Part shown: piece by piece, positions 17,247-24,208 of the stretch
Numbering within the stretch: the stretch's first letter is position 1
Layout of the letters: the number at the start of each line of letters is the position of its first letter
DNA from: Macrococcus capreoli
GTDB lineage: Bacteria > Bacillota > Bacilli > Staphylococcales > Staphylococcaceae
DNA: 64,000 nucleotides
Direction: 5' to 3'
Assembly (NCBI RefSeq): GCF_025628935.1
Contig: NZ_JAOTIS010000004.1
Location: forward strand, 62,001 to 126,000
The notes under the pieces: generated by a model
The model's input: the letters and a program-made list of their open reading frames with translations, nothing else
Databases searched by the model: none
What the model was told of the DNA's origin: nothing
Translations under genes and position numbers: made by a program

Positions 17247-18167
17247 ATGAAAAAGTTATTAGCTTTGTTTATCGCTTGTATCATGGTTCTTGCTGCTTGT
17301 GGTGGTACAAATGATAAAAAAGATACAAAAGAAACATCAGAAAAGGTTGACTTTAAATTAGACAATGGAAAAACAATCAAGATTCCTAAGGCACCGAAAC
17401 GTATTGTCGTGATGGGTGCTAGTTATGTAGGGAACTTATTAGATTTAGGCGTAACACCAGTGGGTGCGGACCAATATGCATTCCAATCAGATATATTAAA
17501 ACCAAAATTAAAAGGTGTAGAGAAATTAAACGCTGGCGACATTGAAAAGATTATTAAATTAAAACCAGACTTAATTATTTCATTTGATACGGATAAAGAT
17601 AATGCAAAATACGCTAAAATAGCGCCAACGATTCCTTTTACTTATACAAAACATGGTTATTTAGACGTACATGAGTTATTAGGTAAAATCGTAGGTAAAG
17701 AAAAAGAAGCGAAAGCATTCGTTGAAAAATGGAATGCTGAAACGAAGAAAGATGGAGAAGAAATTAAAAAACATCTTGGCGCTGACAAAACATATTCAAT
17801 CTTCCAGTTCTTCCAAAAAGAAATTTATGTTTATGGTGATAACTGGGGACGTGGATCTGAAATCGTTTATCAAGCGTTTGGTTTAAACATGCAGGATAAA
17901 ATTACGAAAGATGTGAAACCGACAGGCTGGAAAAAAGTATCTGCAGAAAGTCTAGGAGATTATGCTGGTGATATCGTTCTTGTTTCAAGTGACACAGGAA
18001 AAGTCTCTAACACAGTTACTGAATCAAAAGTCTGGAAAAACATGAAGGCTGTTCAAAATAATAAATTAGTACAATACGATGCTGAAGATTTCTGGTTTAA
18101 TGATCCTATTTCTTTAGAACATCAACGCAAAGTATTAAAAGAAGCATTATTGAAATTGGAAAAGTAA
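17247..18167 (+). CDS. fhuD2: FhuD2-like iron-hydroxamate siderophore-binding lipoprotein
   Basis: The 306-residue protein has a lipobox ending LAAC (Cys18) and a class III binding-protein fold. Segments IPKAPKRIVVMGASYVG near 50-66, KPDLIISFDTDKD near 110 and YGDNWGRGSEIVYQAFGL near 200-217 agree closely with staphylococcal FhuD2. It should bind hydroxamate siderophores such as ferrichrome or desferrioxamine and deliver them to FhuBG. The start is the ATG at 17247 (GGAGG 8 nt upstream); the frame is open from TTG 17232. A Fur-like site overlaps the leader. The matching fhuCBG lies 43 kb away, as expected for an unlinked FhuD2. Confidence 0.9.
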   Translation: MKKLLALFIACIMVLAACGGTNDKKDTKETSEKVDFKLDNGKTIKIPKAPKRIVVMGASYVGNLLDLGVTPVGADQYAFQSDILKPKLKGVEKLNAGDIEKIIKLKPDLIISFDTDKDNAKYAKIAPTIPFTYTKHGYLDVHELLGKIVGKEKEAKAFVEKWNAETKKDGEEIKKHLGADKTYSIFQFFQKEIYVYGDNWGRGSEIVYQAFGLNMQDKITKDVKPTGWKKVSAESLGDYAGDIVLVSSDTGKVSNTVTESKVWKNMKAVQNNKLVQYDAEDFWFNDPISLEHQRKVLKEALLKLEK

Positions 18168-18193
18168 ATAATGAATCGATGCATATGTATCCT

Positions 18194-18227
18194 AAAAGCT
18201 GAGGCAGTGATGTCTCAGCTTTTTTTG
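18194..18227 (+). terminator. Terminator after fhuD2
   Basis: AAAAGCTGAG and CTCAGCTTTT form the stem, with GCA/TGT extending the loop, followed by TTTTTG. Confidence 0.88.
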
Positions 18228-18234
18228 TGAAGAA

Positions 18235-18263
18235 TGTAAACTTAATATTTATTTAGGTTAACA
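18235..18263 (+). promoter_or_regulatory. BirA operator upstream of bioY
   Basis: TGTAAAC-N15-GTTAACA matches the BirA operator arrangement (TGTAAAC and GTTWACA half sites, 15-bp spacer). It sits just ahead of TATAAT at 18271-18276, where the repressor-biotinyl-AMP complex would occlude the promoter. Biotin-dependent control of bioY is therefore likely. Confidence 0.82.
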
Positions 18264-18270
18264 GTACTGA

Positions 18271-18276
18271 TATAAT
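18271..18276 (+). promoter_or_regulatory. -10 box of the bioY promoter
   Basis: Exact TATAAT, 33 nt before the bioY ATG. The -35 region falls inside the BirA operator. Confidence 0.65.
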
Positions 18277-18308
18277 AGGATTATTCTGTGAGAAATGAGG
18301 GTTAATTG

Positions 18309-18860
18309 ATGAAGACAAAAGACTTAGTCATTGCAGGTATGTTTACAGCATTAATCGCTGTATTAGGACTATTACCACCGATTAGCATACCCGGTATTCC
18401 TGTGCCGTTCACTTTTCAAAATTTAGGTTATATTTTAGCAGGATGTTTACTTGGAAGAAAACTAGGAGGATTATCTGTTTTAATCTTTATTATATTAGTA
18501 GCGATTGGTTTACCAGTTCTATCAGGAGGTCGTGGTGGAATTGCATTATTTTTTGGCCCGACTGGTGGATATATATTGTCTTTTCCGATTGTGGCGTACT
18601 TAATCGGATTATTTGTGGAACGTATGCAGGCACCGAAAGTATGGCAAGTGTTTGTTATTAATGCATTGATAGGTGCGTTACTCTGTAATTTAATCGGTGG
18701 TATTTTTATGGGATTGAATTTAAAGCAAGATTTATTCATTGCATTGAAATCTGTAATAGTATTTATTCCTGGAGATTGTATTAAAGGGCTAATCGCTGCA
18801 GTGTTAGCAGTGAAGTTACGTAATATTCCATCTATCCAAAAAAGTTTACGCATGCATTAA
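18309..18860 (+). CDS. bioY: BioY biotin transporter substrate-binding subunit
   Basis: The 183-residue protein has six membrane helices and the BioY signature: FTFQNLGYILAGCLLGRKLGG near 34-54, GGRGGIALFFGPTGGYILSFP near 75-95, and FIPGDCIKGLIAAVLAVKL near 155-172. BioY is the S-component for biotin uptake, alone or with an ECF module, which is not in the window. The ATG at 18309 follows GAGGG; a TTG one codon earlier is less likely. It is monocistronic, with a BirA operator upstream and a terminator downstream. Confidence 0.95.
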   Translation: MKTKDLVIAGMFTALIAVLGLLPPISIPGIPVPFTFQNLGYILAGCLLGRKLGGLSVLIFIILVAIGLPVLSGGRGGIALFFGPTGGYILSFPIVAYLIGLFVERMQAPKVWQVFVINALIGALLCNLIGGIFMGLNLKQDLFIALKSVIVFIPGDCIKGLIAAVLAVKLRNIPSIQKSLRMH

Positions 18861-18879
18861 TGTGCGTAAACTTTTTTTC
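18839..18879 (+). terminator. Terminator of bioY
   Basis: AAAGTTTACGCA and TGCGTAAACTTT form a 12-bp stem around the bioY stop region, followed by TTTTT. Confidence 0.88.
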
Positions 18880-18969
18880 TAAGTTATAAAGGGAAATATT
18901 TTAACTTTCGTGTTAATATTAATAGAAATAGCATCTATTTTTCGGTTTTCCTATTAAATATTAGAAAGA

Positions 18970-19320
18970 GTGGGAAATATATTGGAAACGTTGTCGATTT
19001 GCTTTTCGAAAGAAGAGACGTCATTATTGAACGGCAATCATAACAATGTACCTGACGTTTTATTGATTAAAGCATGGTATCAATCACAATATTTTAAACA
19101 ATCTCAATTGATGAAACACGTAAAGCAGTTTATTACGCATAATGAAATAGTTGTAGATACAGTTTATCGTGTCATCATCCAATTAATTGATCAACGTACG
19201 ATAAAGCATTATGAACAATATACATATGAAATGCATTTTTATTTAAATAATGCAATGAAAGCAACGGTAATTTCAACATATTCAGATGAGGTGGCCCATG
19301 CAATTTCAAATCACGGATGA
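18970..19320 (+). CDS. Hypothetical protein, first of a two-gene unit
   Basis: I do not recognise this family. The protein is up to 116 residues, soluble, with no signal peptide. It contains a helical stretch (PDVLLIKAWYQSQYF, then QLMKHVKQFI) and a C-terminal region alternating in beta-like pattern. The start is uncertain: GTG 18970 or TTG 18982, both weakly placed after AGAAAGAGTGGG. Its stop overlaps the next gene by 23 nt, so the two are translated together. They lie between bioY and fdhD and are separated from fdhD by a shared terminator, so a link to formate metabolism is not shown. Confidence 0.6.
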   Translation: MGNILETLSICFSKEETSLLNGNHNNVPDVLLIKAWYQSQYFKQSQLMKHVKQFITHNEIVVDTVYRVIIQLIDQRTIKHYEQYTYEMHFYLNNAMKATVISTYSDEVAHAISNHG

Positions 19321-19573
19321 TGAGTTATTTCAATATATGACAGCGCTAAGTATTGAAATGAATGATAAAGAGGTACCTGGTAATTTAGTGATGCATAAAG
19401 TCATTACGATGTTAAATGTTCCACAAGTACTATCGCATCAAGCAACGTTTAAGCATTCAATCGAACGCCATGAACGCCTTAACCTCGATTTATTTCAAGC
19501 GAATAATGTGATTGAATACAAAGTGACGAGTGGCAGACAGTTGAAGCTGGCAGGGACGATACAATTGAAGTAG
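19298..19573 (+). CDS. Hypothetical protein, second of a two-gene unit
   Basis: Unrecognised 91-residue protein with no membrane segment, containing helices near 8-45 and a basic C-terminus (VTSGRQLKLAGTIQLK). The ATG at 19298 follows GAGGTGG inside the previous gene. Its last third, with YKVTSGRQLKLAG, could be a beta hairpin like the C-terminal part of the preceding protein (MHFYLNNAMKATV), so the two could be related or partner subunits; this is speculation. It ends before the terminator at 19596. Confidence 0.6.
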   Translation: MQFQITDDELFQYMTALSIEMNDKEVPGNLVMHKVITMLNVPQVLSHQATFKHSIERHERLNLDLFQANNVIEYKVTSGRQLKLAGTIQLK

Positions 19574-19595
19574 TATTTAACTTTTTGAAATGAGT

Positions 19596-19634
19596 AAAGC
19601 ACCTATCATCACAGTGACGATGGGTGCTTTTAGC
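19596..19634. terminator. Bidirectional terminator
   Basis: AAAGCACCTATC and GATGGGTGCTTT pair (one G-U) around ATCACAGTGAC, followed by TTAG. It sits between the two small genes and convergent fdhD. Confidence 0.8.
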
Positions 19635-19639
19635 GTATA

Positions 19640-20431
19640 TTAATTGTGTTGAATGCGCTCTGGATGACTATAGACATTAAATGAATCGTTACGTACGAAG
19701 CCTACTGCAGTTATATTTAAATCTTCAGCAAGGCCAATAGCTAAATCGGTCGGTGCGGATTTACTAAGTATGATACCGACACCAATTTTAGAAGCTTTAA
19801 TTAATATTTCAGATGAAATTCTCCCAGAGAAAATAAGAATTTTGTCTTTAATAGATATATTATTTAATATGCAATGACCGTACAATTTGTCCAGTGCATT
19901 GTGACGTCCAATATCATTACGATGCAAATAAAAGTCTTTCCCGTCACTAATACACGCATTATGGAGTCCACCAGTTACTTTGAAATCAGTACTCTGGCTT
20001 TGCATTGTGTGCATTAAATTTAATATTTCGTGTGGTGTTATTGTACGCGTAGTCGTCGCAACCTTAGATGTCTTCATATCGTTTACAAAATAAAATTGTC
20101 GACTTTTCCCGCAACAAGAGCTTATCATTCTTTTCGTAAATTGTGATTGTGAAGTATCAACTTCTCTCGTAAGCTCGATATGGCATAGCCCTTTAGAATC
20201 ATCAAGATGAAAGTGTTTAATATCGCTATGCTTTCTAATCACGCCTTCCGATGCCAGAAACCCCATTGCTAATTCACGCAAATATTTAGGCGTACAAACA
20301 ATCGTCGCAAATTCTTCTTTATTCACATAAAGTGTGAGTGGAAATTCATTCGCAATTGTATCTTCAATCTTCAATAATTGACCATCTATGTATTTAATGA
20401 TTTGCTTCGTTTGATAAACGTCGTGTGGCAT
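19640..20431 (-). CDS. fdhD: FdhD sulfurtransferase for formate dehydrogenase maturation
   Basis: The 263-residue protein shows the FdhD hallmarks: ELAMGFLASEGVI near 53-65, the reactive paired cysteines in SSCCGKS near 110-116, and FKVTGGLHNACI plus RNDIGRHNALDKLYG near 150-185. FdhD transfers sulfur from a cysteine desulfurase to the bis-MGD cofactor of formate dehydrogenases. It is divergent from the molybdoenzyme gene at 20581, its likely client. SD GGAG precedes the ATG. Confidence 0.94.
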   Translation of the reverse strand: MPHDVYQTKQIIKYIDGQLLKIEDTIANEFPLTLYVNKEEFATIVCTPKYLRELAMGFLASEGVIRKHSDIKHFHLDDSKGLCHIELTREVDTSQSQFTKRMISSCCGKSRQFYFVNDMKTSKVATTTRTITPHEILNLMHTMQSQSTDFKVTGGLHNACISDGKDFYLHRNDIGRHNALDKLYGHCILNNISIKDKILIFSGRISSEILIKASKIGVGIILSKSAPTDLAIGLAEDLNITAVGFVRNDSFNVYSHPERIQHN

Positions 20432-20519
20432 GCTCTCAACTCCTATAAAAATATTATATAACAGTATCTCTCAAATTGAATGCGTTTTTTTTGATAAATT
20501 AATATCAGAAATAATCTTG

Positions 20520-20533
20520 TAAAAGCGCTTCCA
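20520..20533 (+). promoter_or_regulatory. Possible cre (CcpA) site upstream of the molybdoenzyme gene
   Basis: TAAAAGCGCTTCCA fits the cre consensus TGNAANCGNWNNCA with one mismatch (second base). It lies 48 nt before the start codon. The match is suggestive only. Confidence 0.4.
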
Positions 20534-20580
20534 ATAGGAGTATTATAGTAATTATAGTATAAAAAGCGGAGGAATTGATC

Positions 20581-22938
20581 ATGGGTAAAACAAAACATAT
20601 GGGTCCAATGAAAAAAGACCATACAATCAGACCGGACTTATGGGTAAGTCCTGTACCATTTGGGCTAGGGCGCGTAAAGCCGCACCACATTCGCGATACA
20701 ATGAAAATTGCCTGGGATAATCGAGATAATTTAAATTATGCCAAAAATATATTAACACAAGGTGTATGTGACGGATGTGCGTTAGGCGTAAGTGGGTTAA
20801 AAGACCAAACTTTAACGGGACCACATATGTGTACGACGCGATTTAGCGTGTTACGTTTAAATACAGCACCTGCGATTAAACAGGAAGTATTACACCAACC
20901 GATTTCAGAGTTGAAGAAATTATCCAGTAAAGAATTGCGTGAACTTGGCCGTATTCCATATCCATTAATTCGTCGTAAAGGTGAAGACCGTTTTAGTCGT
21001 ATTTCATGGGATGCCGCTATGGATTTAATTGCAGATAAATTTAAATCAGTTACACCGAAACAGACAGCATTTTATTTAACAGCACGTGGTATTACTAATG
21101 AATCGTACTATGTTGCAGCAAAAGTATCTCGTTTCTTAGGAACAAACCATATTGATAATGCATCACGTATATGCCACTCACCAAGTAAAACGGCGATGAA
21201 ACGTTCAATTGGTGTCGGTGCATCTACTGCTAACTACCAAGACTGGATTGGAACAGATGTCCTTGTATTCTGGGGTTCAGTAGCATCTAACTCTTCACCG
21301 GTATCAAGTAAGTACATGTTAGAAGCGAAGAAACGTGGCACGAAAATTATCGTTATTAATCCATATAAAGAACCTGCAATGGATAAATACTGGATTCCTT
21401 CAGTAATGGAATCAGCATTATTTGGTACGAAAATAGCTGATGACTTCTATCAAGTGAATATTGGTGGAGATATCGCGTTTATGCATGGGATTATGAAGCA
21501 TTGGTTTGAGATGGAAGCGGTACATGTTGGTAGTGCGTTAAATCATAAGTTTATTGCAGAGCACGTCGTAGGTATCGAAGATTTGAAAGCGAAAGTGGAG
21601 TCAATCACTTGGGAAGCAATCGAACAATCAAGTGGCGTATCTAAAGCGCGTATTATTGAATTATCAGAGCTACTTGCAAAGAGTAACAATGCTGTTTACG
21701 CATGGGCGATGGGATTAACAATGCATGAATTTGCGACAGACAATATTTCACAAGTTGCGAACTTAGCATTATTACGAGGGCATTTAGGCCGTAAATATGC
21801 AGGACTTATGCCATTCCGTGGTCACTCTTCAGTACAAGGTTCAGGTGAAATGGGAGCAGATCCATTCGTGTTGCCAGGAGGAGATTTTGATGCGAAGAAT
21901 AAAGCACGTATCGAAGAACTATGGGGATTTGAGTTACCAGATTGGCAAGGTCATTCGGTTGGCGTTACATTAGAAAGTGCGTTATTACCAGAAGATCATG
22001 AACATAAATTAAAAGCATATTACATGTCAGGTGGTAACTTCTTAGAAACAATGCCAGAACCAGATTATGTGGAACGTGCTTTAACAAATTTAGAGTTACG
22101 TGTACATCAGGATATTATTTTAAATACGTCTACGTTATTAGAAGCAAAAGAGACAGTTATTGTATTACCAGCGAAGACACGTTATGAACAAGATGGTGGT
22201 GGAACGTCTACGTCAACAGAGCGTATGGTATACTTCTCACCAGAAATTAAAGGTAATGCAAATGTGATTAAAGAAGCACGATCAGAATGGAAGATTTACC
22301 TGGACTTAGCGAAACGTATTAAACCTGAAAGCTATGATAAAGTACATTTCGAAGACGGTGCAGCAATTCGTGCAGAAATCGCAAAAGCGAATCCGAACTA
22401 TGACGGTATTCAAAATTTAAGCAAGCAAGGTGACGTATTCCAATGGGGTGGAGCTTGGTTATGTGAAGATGGAATTTGTCCAACGCCAGACGGAAAAGGT
22501 CATTTAATTGCAGTCGATATTCCAGACTTAAATAAAGAACCAGATGATTTTGTACTGACAACACGTCGTGGTAAACAATTTAACTCAATGATTTATAGTG
22601 ATAAAGAAGCATTTAATGGCGGTGGCCGTAATGATGTATTAATGTCAGCTGAAGATGGTAAACGTTTAAGTATTGCAGAAGGTGAGGGTATCGTAGTCCA
22701 TAACCAATATGGTGTATTCCAAGGCCGTGCAAAATTTGTTGATATCTTACCAACAAACGTAGAAGTATACTTCCCTGAAGGAAACTTCTTATTACCTCAC
22801 GGACGTTATGAATCATTCGCACAAATTCCGGACTTCAATGTAACAGTGAAGATTGAGAAAGCGGATCGATTCCATGCAAAGAAAGACCGTGAATATGTAG
22901 AAAAACCAATTGCAGATTTAGAAGAAATTCCACAATAA
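20581..22938 (+). CDS. FdhF/YdeP-type molybdopterin oxidoreductase (formate dehydrogenase-like)
   Basis: The 785-residue protein is a bis-MGD enzyme of the YdeP/FdhF-like alpha-subunit group. An N-terminal CDGCALG motif (near 62-68) precedes the molybdopterin domain, in which NASRICHSPSKTAMKRS near 195-210 places a Cys where family members bind molybdenum. VVFWGSVASNSSP-like and GHLGRKYAG segments bind the cofactor, and the C-terminal region (about 640-785) is the molybdopterin dinucleotide-binding barrel. The ATG at 20581 has GCGGAGGA upstream. Divergent fdhD supports formate dehydrogenase chemistry, although YdeP-type enzymes are poorly characterised. No iron-sulfur electron-transfer partner gene is adjacent. 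Confidence 0.85.
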   Translation: MGKTKHMGPMKKDHTIRPDLWVSPVPFGLGRVKPHHIRDTMKIAWDNRDNLNYAKNILTQGVCDGCALGVSGLKDQTLTGPHMCTTRFSVLRLNTAPAIKQEVLHQPISELKKLSSKELRELGRIPYPLIRRKGEDRFSRISWDAAMDLIADKFKSVTPKQTAFYLTARGITNESYYVAAKVSRFLGTNHIDNASRICHSPSKTAMKRSIGVGASTANYQDWIGTDVLVFWGSVASNSSPVSSKYMLEAKKRGTKIIVINPYKEPAMDKYWIPSVMESALFGTKIADDFYQVNIGGDIAFMHGIMKHWFEMEAVHVGSALNHKFIAEHVVGIEDLKAKVESITWEAIEQSSGVSKARIIELSELLAKSNNAVYAWAMGLTMHEFATDNISQVANLALLRGHLGRKYAGLMPFRGHSSVQGSGEMGADPFVLPGGDFDAKNKARIEELWGFELPDWQGHSVGVTLESALLPEDHEHKLKAYYMSGGNFLETMPEPDYVERALTNLELRVHQDIILNTSTLLEAKETVIVLPAKTRYEQDGGGTSTSTERMVYFSPEIKGNANVIKEARSEWKIYLDLAKRIKPESYDKVHFEDGAAIRAEIAKANPNYDGIQNLSKQGDVFQWGGAWLCEDGICPTPDGKGHLIAVDIPDLNKEPDDFVLTTRRGKQFNSMIYSDKEAFNGGGRNDVLMSAEDGKRLSIAEGEGIVVHNQYGVFQGRAKFVDILPTNVEVYFPEGNFLLPHGRYESFAQIPDFNVTVKIEKADRFHAKKDREYVEKPIADLEEIPQ

Positions 22939-22947
22939 TATATGCAT

Positions 22948-22989
22948 AAAGAGTAGTCGATGAAAGTTTGTCGACTACTCTTTTTTGTT
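22948..22989 (+). terminator. Terminator of the molybdoenzyme gene
   Basis: AAAGAGTAGTCGA and TCGACTACTCTTT pair over 13 bp with loop TGAAAGTTTG, followed by TTTTGTTT. Confidence 0.9.
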
Positions 22990-23016
22990 TGGGGTGTAGT
23001 TTTTTGTGTTTCTGGG

Positions 23017-23059
23017 GTGAGTGAGCCGGAAGAAGTGTTTGCGGCTCACTCATTTTTTA
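23017..23059. terminator. Second hairpin (TGAGTGAGCCG palindrome), terminator-like; also a dispersed motif
   Basis: TGAGTGAGCCG at 23018-23028 and CGGCTCACTCA at 23042-23052 are perfect complements around a 13-nt loop, followed on the plus strand by TTTTTT. The stem covers the stop of the broken NERD gene. A degenerate relative occurs at 59177-59212. Confidence 0.65.
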
Positions 23060-23939
23060 CATATCTCGAACTTTTGTTATTACCAACAATATTGCAATAT
23101 TTTTTTAAATATCTTTTGATGGTAGAAATATTTACTTTGGTATATTCATTTAATTCTTTCCTTTTGAATGGGGTGGTTTTAAGAAGCGTGATTTCATCAT
23201 TTGCTTGTAATATATAAGCTTCTTTAGATATTTGAGAACCACAACTACACATCATTATTCTTTGAGTTTGTGCTACAAATGTACCAATCGCGCCACATTG
23301 TTTGCATTGAACACCTTTTATCATCGTTTCGTAAGGATAATAATGTATTCGATTTCTAGAAATAGGTGAGTGATGATTACATAATAAATGCCCCGTTTGA
23401 ATATCAATGTCTGAATATGTTTCTTGTCTTCAATAATCCAAAAACGTATCAAGTTGATGCAGGAATATGATACGTTTGTCTCCTGTGTAATGATCTAATC
23501 TAAAATTAGGATTGATAAATAGTAATCTACTGAATACTTTATAATCTAAATTATGATGTTTTACGAACTGTTCTAACTTTGTGTGAGCGCGCTCTAGTTG
23601 ACTAATTAATCCTTGATGTACATATCCACTTTCATTCTGAAAATTACCATCTTGATAATGATAAATACCAGAATAATTTTTGATATCAATATGAATGATT
23701 CTCTTGTTACTAATAATTAGAAAATCATATTGAACTTCTCCGTTAATATTCAAAACTAAATCCCATAAGCAAACAATACCTTTAATATCTTTTATGAGGT
23801 TATAAAATTTCCCTTCCCCTTGAAGACCTCTCTTGTATTGCTGTAGATTACGATAATCATTATGATCTAACGTTGTTCGAAACTCAGCGGTCAATAAGTA
23901 ATTAATATAATCATCTGGTGCATGCAATTTTAAAAACAT
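23046..23939 (-). pseudogene. NERD-domain protein gene interrupted by one in-frame TGA
   Basis: Starting at the ATG at 23939 (AGGAGG 5 nt upstream) the frame runs 169 codons, meets TGA at 23432-23430, then continues open in the same frame for 127 codons to 23046. The total, 894 nt, equals exactly the intact paralogue at 47474-48367. The first part is a NERD (nuclease-related) domain with the YDFLIISNKRIIHIDIKNYSG core; the second contains a zinc-ribbon-like CKQC...CSC motif and an HTH-like C-terminus (YTKVNISTIKRYLKK). No frameshift is needed to join the halves. A read error or a true nonsense mutation are both possible, and the first part might still be expressed. Confidence 0.85.
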
Positions 23940-24104
23940 AGTATCCTCCTGAAAAGTATTCACTATATTATCGTGAAAATTTGCCAAAGTATTTTTTATA
24001 TTTTCGTGACAATTATTAATGAATTGTAATGAAAGTTGAGTGAGCGATAAACTACCAATCATGCTCACCTATATCCCGTACATCACCCATACAGAATCAT
24101 TCAA

Positions 24105-24135
24105 GGGATTTCCCTACATCCTTAGGGAAATCCCC
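24105..24135 (+). promoter_or_regulatory. Probable NreC-binding palindrome upstream of narG
   Basis: GGGATTTCCCT at 24105-24115 and AGGGAAATCCC at 24124-24134 are perfect 11-bp inverted arms separated by 8 nt. Each arm contains a TAGGGAAATCCC-like unit, and almost the same unit (TAGGGGAAATCCCC) lies before narT. In staphylococci NreC activates narG and narT through GC-rich palindromes, so this is the likely site. Confidence 0.75.
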
Positions 24136-24147
24136 AATACCAATCAA

Positions 24148-24165
24148 TTGTGAAAAGTTTCATAA
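24148..24165 (+). promoter_or_regulatory. Probable Rex operator upstream of narG
   Basis: TTGTGAAAAGTTTCATAA matches the Rex palindrome except for T instead of C in the right half (TCATAA for TCACAA). It lies between the NreC palindrome and the narG start. Confidence 0.65.
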
Positions 24166-24208
24166 TCTATGGTAAGAGGGCAAATCTGCAACTAAAGGAG
24201 TGTTATGA

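Noticed and set aside
22960..23217. Plus-strand frame over the 3' part of the NERD gene
   Set aside because: It starts inside a terminator hairpin, has no RBS, and lies opposite a better-supported coding frame.
23430..23432. TGA as selenocysteine codon in the NERD gene
   Set aside because: No SECIS-like hairpin is evident, NERD proteins are not selenoproteins, and the paralogue has no such need. A nonsense change or read error is simpler.
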